In this document: positions 6,819-9,568 of the stretch, piece by piece
Layout: every line of letters begins with the position of its first letter
Numbering within the stretch: the stretch's first letter is position 1
Source of the DNA: Paraprevotella sp.
Lineage (GTDB): Bacteria; Bacteroidota; Bacteroidia; Bacteroidales; Bacteroidaceae
Length of the DNA stretch: 9,568 nt
Assembly (NCBI GenBank): GCA_021205005.1
Contig: JAJPYK010000240.1
Span: 1,592 to 11,159, forward strand
Direction of reading: 5' to 3'
Made by a program: the position numbers and the translations under genes
The notes under the pieces: generated by a model
The model's input: the letters and a program-made list of their open reading frames with translations, nothing else
Told to the model about the DNA's origin: nothing
The model's database searches: none

Positions 6819-8789
6819 ATGTCTGATTCTTCTCTATTATATCTCCAAAAGCTACGCCGGTTGTTGGAACTGGAGTTCGAGTACGAAAAAGAACTTTTCC
6901 ACCGGCAGACGGAAGCCACCGGCATATCCCGCAAAATCAGACAAGGAATATGCTGGTATCCGCTCAGCTTAGGACGGAGTTACTATAACTCGCTCAATCA
7001 GTTGGTGGTAGAGGTGGAACGTACAGAACATACCGAACAAGACCACGGTTTCGAACCGGGAAAACCCATCTGCTTTTTCACCCAAGATGCCTCAGGAGAG
7101 CTGGGCGGACGCCACGGGGACGGCATGTTGCATTATCTCCCCTTTACGGCCACGGTGAGTTTTATCGACGGAAATCTCATGGTTGCGGCCTGGCCCGACA
7201 CCGAAGCCCTGACACAATTGCGGGGAAGCGAACGGATCGGCGTGCAACTTTACCTGGACGAGACCACCTACCGCCTGATGTTCGAAGCTCTCGACCGCAC
7301 GATGACGGCCCGACACGACCGAATAGCCGAACTGCGCGAGATCTTCCACGGTACGGCCAAAGCCGGAAAATTCACCTTTCAACCCCTACGGCTGCCCTGG
7401 CTCAATCCCACGCAAGAAGCAGCCGTCAACGAAGTGCTGCGTGCCAAGGACGTAATGATTGTACACGGTCCGCCGGGAACCGGCAAGACCACCACCCTGG
7501 TAGAGGCCATTTATGAAACCTTGCATCGCGAAAGTCAGATCATGGTCTGCGCACAGAGCAACATGTCCGTGGACTTGATCTCGGAAAAGCTCAGTGACCG
7601 AGGCGTATCCGTGTTGCGTATCGGCAATCCGTCGCGCGTCAACGACAAGATGCTCTCCTCCACTTACGAACGGCGATTCGAAAGCCATCCCTCCTATCCC
7701 CAACTTTGGGCCATAAGGAAAGCCATACGCGACCTGTACGCCCATCGTTCCTTAGACCGCAGGGAGGCTTTCCATCAAAAGATAGCCCGCCTGCGCGACC
7801 GTGCCACGGAACTGGAGATCACCATCAACGAAAACCTGTTCAACGAGGCGCGCGTCATCGCTTGTACCCTCACAGGCAGTGCCAACCGCGTATTGGCCGG
7901 CAAGAAATTCCCCACCCTGTTCATCGACGAAGCGGCTCAGGCCCTCGAAGCTTCATGTTGGATTGCCATCCCAAAAGCCGGACGGGTCATTTTAGCCGGC
8001 GACCACCGCCAACTGCCGCCTACGGTAAAATGTCCGGAAGCCCTGAGAAACGGGTTGGACCGCACGCTTATGGAAGCCATTGCCGAACGACAGCCGTCTG
8101 CCGTCAGCCTGCTTCGCACCCAGTATCGGATGAACGACACCATCATGCAGTTCTCCAGCGCATGTTTTTACGACGGAAAAGTGGAGAGCGCCCCCGAAGT
8201 GAAATACCGTGGCATCTTGGACTGGGACAGTCCGATGGAATGGATCGACACGGCCGACGAGACGCAAACCGCACGCTATCGCACAGAGGAAAGACCGGAA
8301 ACGCAGGAAGACCACGAGGCCGACTCGCCGACGGCCGCCGACTTTTCCGAAGCCAGCCATCCGGACAGCACCAGCCGCACGAATCCTGAAGAGGCCCGCC
8401 TCACGCTGAACATCCTGAAAGCTTATTTCCGGAAAATCGGAAAAGAAAGAATTCTGGAAGAGCGTCTCGACACAGGCATCATCTCGCCCTACAAGGGACA
8501 GGTGCAACTCCTGCGCGGGCTCTTGCGCCGGGACACTTTTTTCAAACCCTACCGCCATCTGCTGACGGTGAACACCGTAGACGGCTTCCAGGGCCAGGAA
8601 CGCGACATTATCCTCATCAGCATGGTACGCAGCAACGCCGACGGACAAATCGGGTTCCTGCACGACTTGAGACGGATGAACGTGGCAATCACTCGGGCCC
8701 GCATGAAACTCATCCTCGTGGGCGACAGCCGAACACTCTGCCGCACGCCTTTTTACAAGCGACTCTACGACTATATACAGACACAATAG
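6819..8789 (+). CDS. UPF1/IGHMBP2-like superfamily 1 helicase
   Basis: A 656-residue superfamily 1B-type helicase, expected to unwind DNA or RNA 5'-3' with ATP. The motifs are complete and in order: Q-like LNPTQEAAV at 195-203, Walker A GPPGTGKT at 217-224, motif II DEAAQA at 370-375, motif III GDHRQLPP at 394-401, motif IV QYRMND at 435-440, motif V VDGFQGQERD at 587-596, and motif VI NVAITRARMKLILVGD at 621-636. Residues 1-190 hold a helical start and a beta-rich region resembling the OB/1B domain of IGHMBP2. Residues about 478-525, between motifs IV and V, form an acidic, low-complexity insertion. No nuclease, zinc or R3H domain is visible. Preceded by the transporter with a 7-base gap. 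The family is firm; the cellular role in Bacteroidales is not established to my knowledge. Confidence 0.93.
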   Translation: MSDSSLLYLQKLRRLLELEFEYEKELFHRQTEATGISRKIRQGICWYPLSLGRSYYNSLNQLVVEVERTEHTEQDHGFEPGKPICFFTQDASGELGGRHGDGMLHYLPFTATVSFIDGNLMVAAWPDTEALTQLRGSERIGVQLYLDETTYRLMFEALDRTMTARHDRIAELREIFHGTAKAGKFTFQPLRLPWLNPTQEAAVNEVLRAKDVMIVHGPPGTGKTTTLVEAIYETLHRESQIMVCAQSNMSVDLISEKLSDRGVSVLRIGNPSRVNDKMLSSTYERRFESHPSYPQLWAIRKAIRDLYAHRSLDRREAFHQKIARLRDRATELEITINENLFNEARVIACTLTGSANRVLAGKKFPTLFIDEAAQALEASCWIAIPKAGRVILAGDHRQLPPTVKCPEALRNGLDRTLMEAIAERQPSAVSLLRTQYRMNDTIMQFSSACFYDGKVESAPEVKYRGILDWDSPMEWIDTADETQTARYRTEERPETQEDHEADSPTAADFSEASHPDSTSRTNPEEARLTLNILKAYFRKIGKERILEERLDTGIISPYKGQVQLLRGLLRRDTFFKPYRHLLTVNTVDGFQGQERDIILISMVRSNADGQIGFLHDLRRMNVAITRARMKLILVGDSRTLCRTPFYKRLYDYIQTQ

Positions 8790-8813
8790 TCTCCCCGAAC
8801 GCCCCACCGCCGG

Positions 8814-8856
8814 AAAAAGAAAAGACCGCCTGCAGCCCTCACGGGCACAAGCGGTC
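8814..8856 (-). terminator. Rho-independent terminator of the superoxide dismutase gene
   Basis: Read on the minus strand, an outer stem GACCGC/GCGGTC (8851-8856 with 8824-8829) encloses an inner stem GCCC/GGGC with a GTGA loop (8843-8846 with 8835-8838). It is followed at once by TTTTCTTTTT (8823 down to 8814). It begins about 40 bases after the sod stop. On the plus strand no T-run follows the stem, so it serves sod and not the helicase. Confidence 0.85.
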
Positions 8857-8897
8857 CAACCAAAACTATTACCATGTATAAACTTTCCTTAGAAAGC

Positions 8898-9494
8898 TTA
8901 TTTCATTCGCGACGATACGACGTCCCAATCCACAATCTGCCACAAGGCGGCAATGTGGTCCGGACGACGATTGCGATAATCTATGTAGTAAGCATGCTCC
9001 CATACATCGAATCCCAACAAGGGCACCAACCCCTCAGTGACAGGATTTCCCGCATTAGGACACTGCACAATGACCAGATTCCCTTTCCTGTTTTGCTCCA
9101 GCCAAGCCCAACCCGAACCGAATAAACCGGTGGAGGCTGCCGCCATTTTTTCTTTGAATACATCAAAGCTTCCAAATGCTTTCCGGATGGCTTCGTCGAA
9201 CTGGGCCTCCGGAACTTTCGATTTTTCAACCTCCACCGGATGGAACTGTTCAAAATACAGTGTATGATTAAGCACTTGTCCCGCATTGTTGGCCAAAGGG
9301 CCTGCCGGAGCCTTGCTTACGATTTCTTCCAGATTCAGCTTCTCATAGACCATTCCCTTCACTAATGTGTTCAGCGTATTCACATAAGCCTGCAAATGCT
9401 TGCCATTATGATACTCTATGGTTTCCTTGCTGATTACGGGCTCCAATGCATTGCTTTCGTAAGGCAACGCCGGCAAAGCGAACGGAGCCGTCAT
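8898..9494 (-). CDS. sodB: Superoxide dismutase, Fe/Mn family, probably cambialistic
   Basis: Converts superoxide to oxygen and hydrogen peroxide in the cytoplasm; important for anaerobes exposed to air. From the chosen start the protein has 198 residues, normal for the family. The four metal ligands are H29 (EYHNGKH), H77 (LNHTLYF), D163 and H167 (GFDVWEHAYY). The active-site glutamine is Q73 in NNAGQVLNH, the Fe-type position, and the Mn-type glutamine in the later NQD motif is absent (NAGNP at 147-151). G161 before F-D-V-W matches the glycine reported as important for use of either metal in Porphyromonas gingivalis SOD. I chose ATG 9494 (MTAPFALPALPY) because it lines up with Bacteroides SOD starts. 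An in-frame ATG at 9521 would add nine residues (MLTQLIITS) not expected in the family. No signal peptide is expected from the 9494 start. Confidence 0.95.
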   Translation of the reverse strand: MTAPFALPALPYESNALEPVISKETIEYHNGKHLQAYVNTLNTLVKGMVYEKLNLEEIVSKAPAGPLANNAGQVLNHTLYFEQFHPVEVEKSKVPEAQFDEAIRKAFGSFDVFKEKMAAASTGLFGSGWAWLEQNRKGNLVIVQCPNAGNPVTEGLVPLLGFDVWEHAYYIDYRNRRPDHIAALWQIVDWDVVSSRMK

Positions 9495-9538
9495 GGATGT
9501 AATTATAAGTTGAGTCAACATAAATTTTCTCTTTTAGT

Positions 9539-9546
9539 CAAAATAA
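9539..9546 (-). promoter_or_regulatory. Weak candidate -7 box for the superoxide dismutase gene
   Basis: On the minus strand this reads TTATTTTG, one mismatch from TAnnTTTG, in a very AT-rich stretch (9527-9568). It would give a leader of about 38 bases to the ATG at 9494, or about 11 to that at 9521, which slightly favours 9494. The -33 region falls at or beyond the window edge, so it cannot be judged. Confidence 0.3.
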
Positions 9547-9568
9547 TATATTATATGCCGTATGATAA

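Noticed and set aside
7706..8389. 227-residue plus-strand open frame within the helicase
   Set aside because: A shifted frame of the helicase coding sequence, rich in P, H and R. The helicase frame is intact through the region, so it is not a frameshifted piece.
7992..8807. 271-residue minus-strand open frame opposite the helicase
   Set aside because: The helicase frame carries motifs III to VI across this stretch. The antisense frame has no domain and no promoter.
8883..8896. Short hairpin CTTTC-CTTA-GAAAG near the sod stop, considered as a terminator
   Set aside because: The stem is only five base pairs and the T-run after it is poor on both strands. The stronger structure at 8814-8856 explains sod termination.
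1..9568. CRISPR arrays, insertion sequences, tRNA or rRNA genes, integrase attachment sites
   Set aside because: No regularly spaced repeats, transposase-like frames, cloverleaf-like sequences or long direct repeats were seen by eye. Intergenic gaps are all under about 140 bases.

Overview
The window looks like chromosome of a Bacteroidales bacterium (Bacteroides, Phocaeicola, Prevotella or a relative). The gene families support this: a GSCFA protein, a Bacteroides-type DXS, a TrkA fused to it by a start/stop overlap, and an Fe/Mn-type superoxide dismutase of the Porphyromonas/Bacteroides kind. The intergenic regions agree, with -7 boxes of the form TAnnTTTG and no consistent Shine-Dalgarno sequences. 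No species is named because the sequence alone does not decide it.

Layout, left to right. (1) The 5' part of a GSCFA-family gene on the minus strand runs off the left edge (1-522). (2) A divergent promoter region (523-611) separates it from a plus-strand pair, dxs (isoprenoid precursor synthesis) and trkA (potassium-uptake regulator), which share an ATGA overlap. (3) A minus-strand pair converges on trkA and overlaps its last 29 bases: an ABC/OLD-like ATPase (4914-5735) followed 21 bases later by a DUF4435 protein with Toprim-like motifs (3861-4892). (4) A second divergent promoter region (5736-5869) leads to a plus-strand pair: a ten-helix EamA/DMT transporter and a UPF1/IGHMBP2-like superfamily 1 helicase, separated by 7 bases. 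(5) A superoxide dismutase on the minus strand (8898-9494) converges on the helicase and has a clear Rho-independent terminator between them.

Most of the window is housekeeping or core metabolism. The part most worth attention is the ATPase + DUF4435 pair. It has the gene order and domain pairing of the PARIS anti-phage system (AriA ATPase, AriB DUF4435/Toprim nuclease), but the ATPase is compact (273 aa) and the pair sits among core genes in the place directly after trkA where I would expect trkH. It is either a small PARIS/OLD-like defence module or an uncharacterised core Bacteroidales pair. The sequence alone does not choose between these. I saw no insertion sequences, integrases, tRNA or rRNA genes, or CRISPR arrays.
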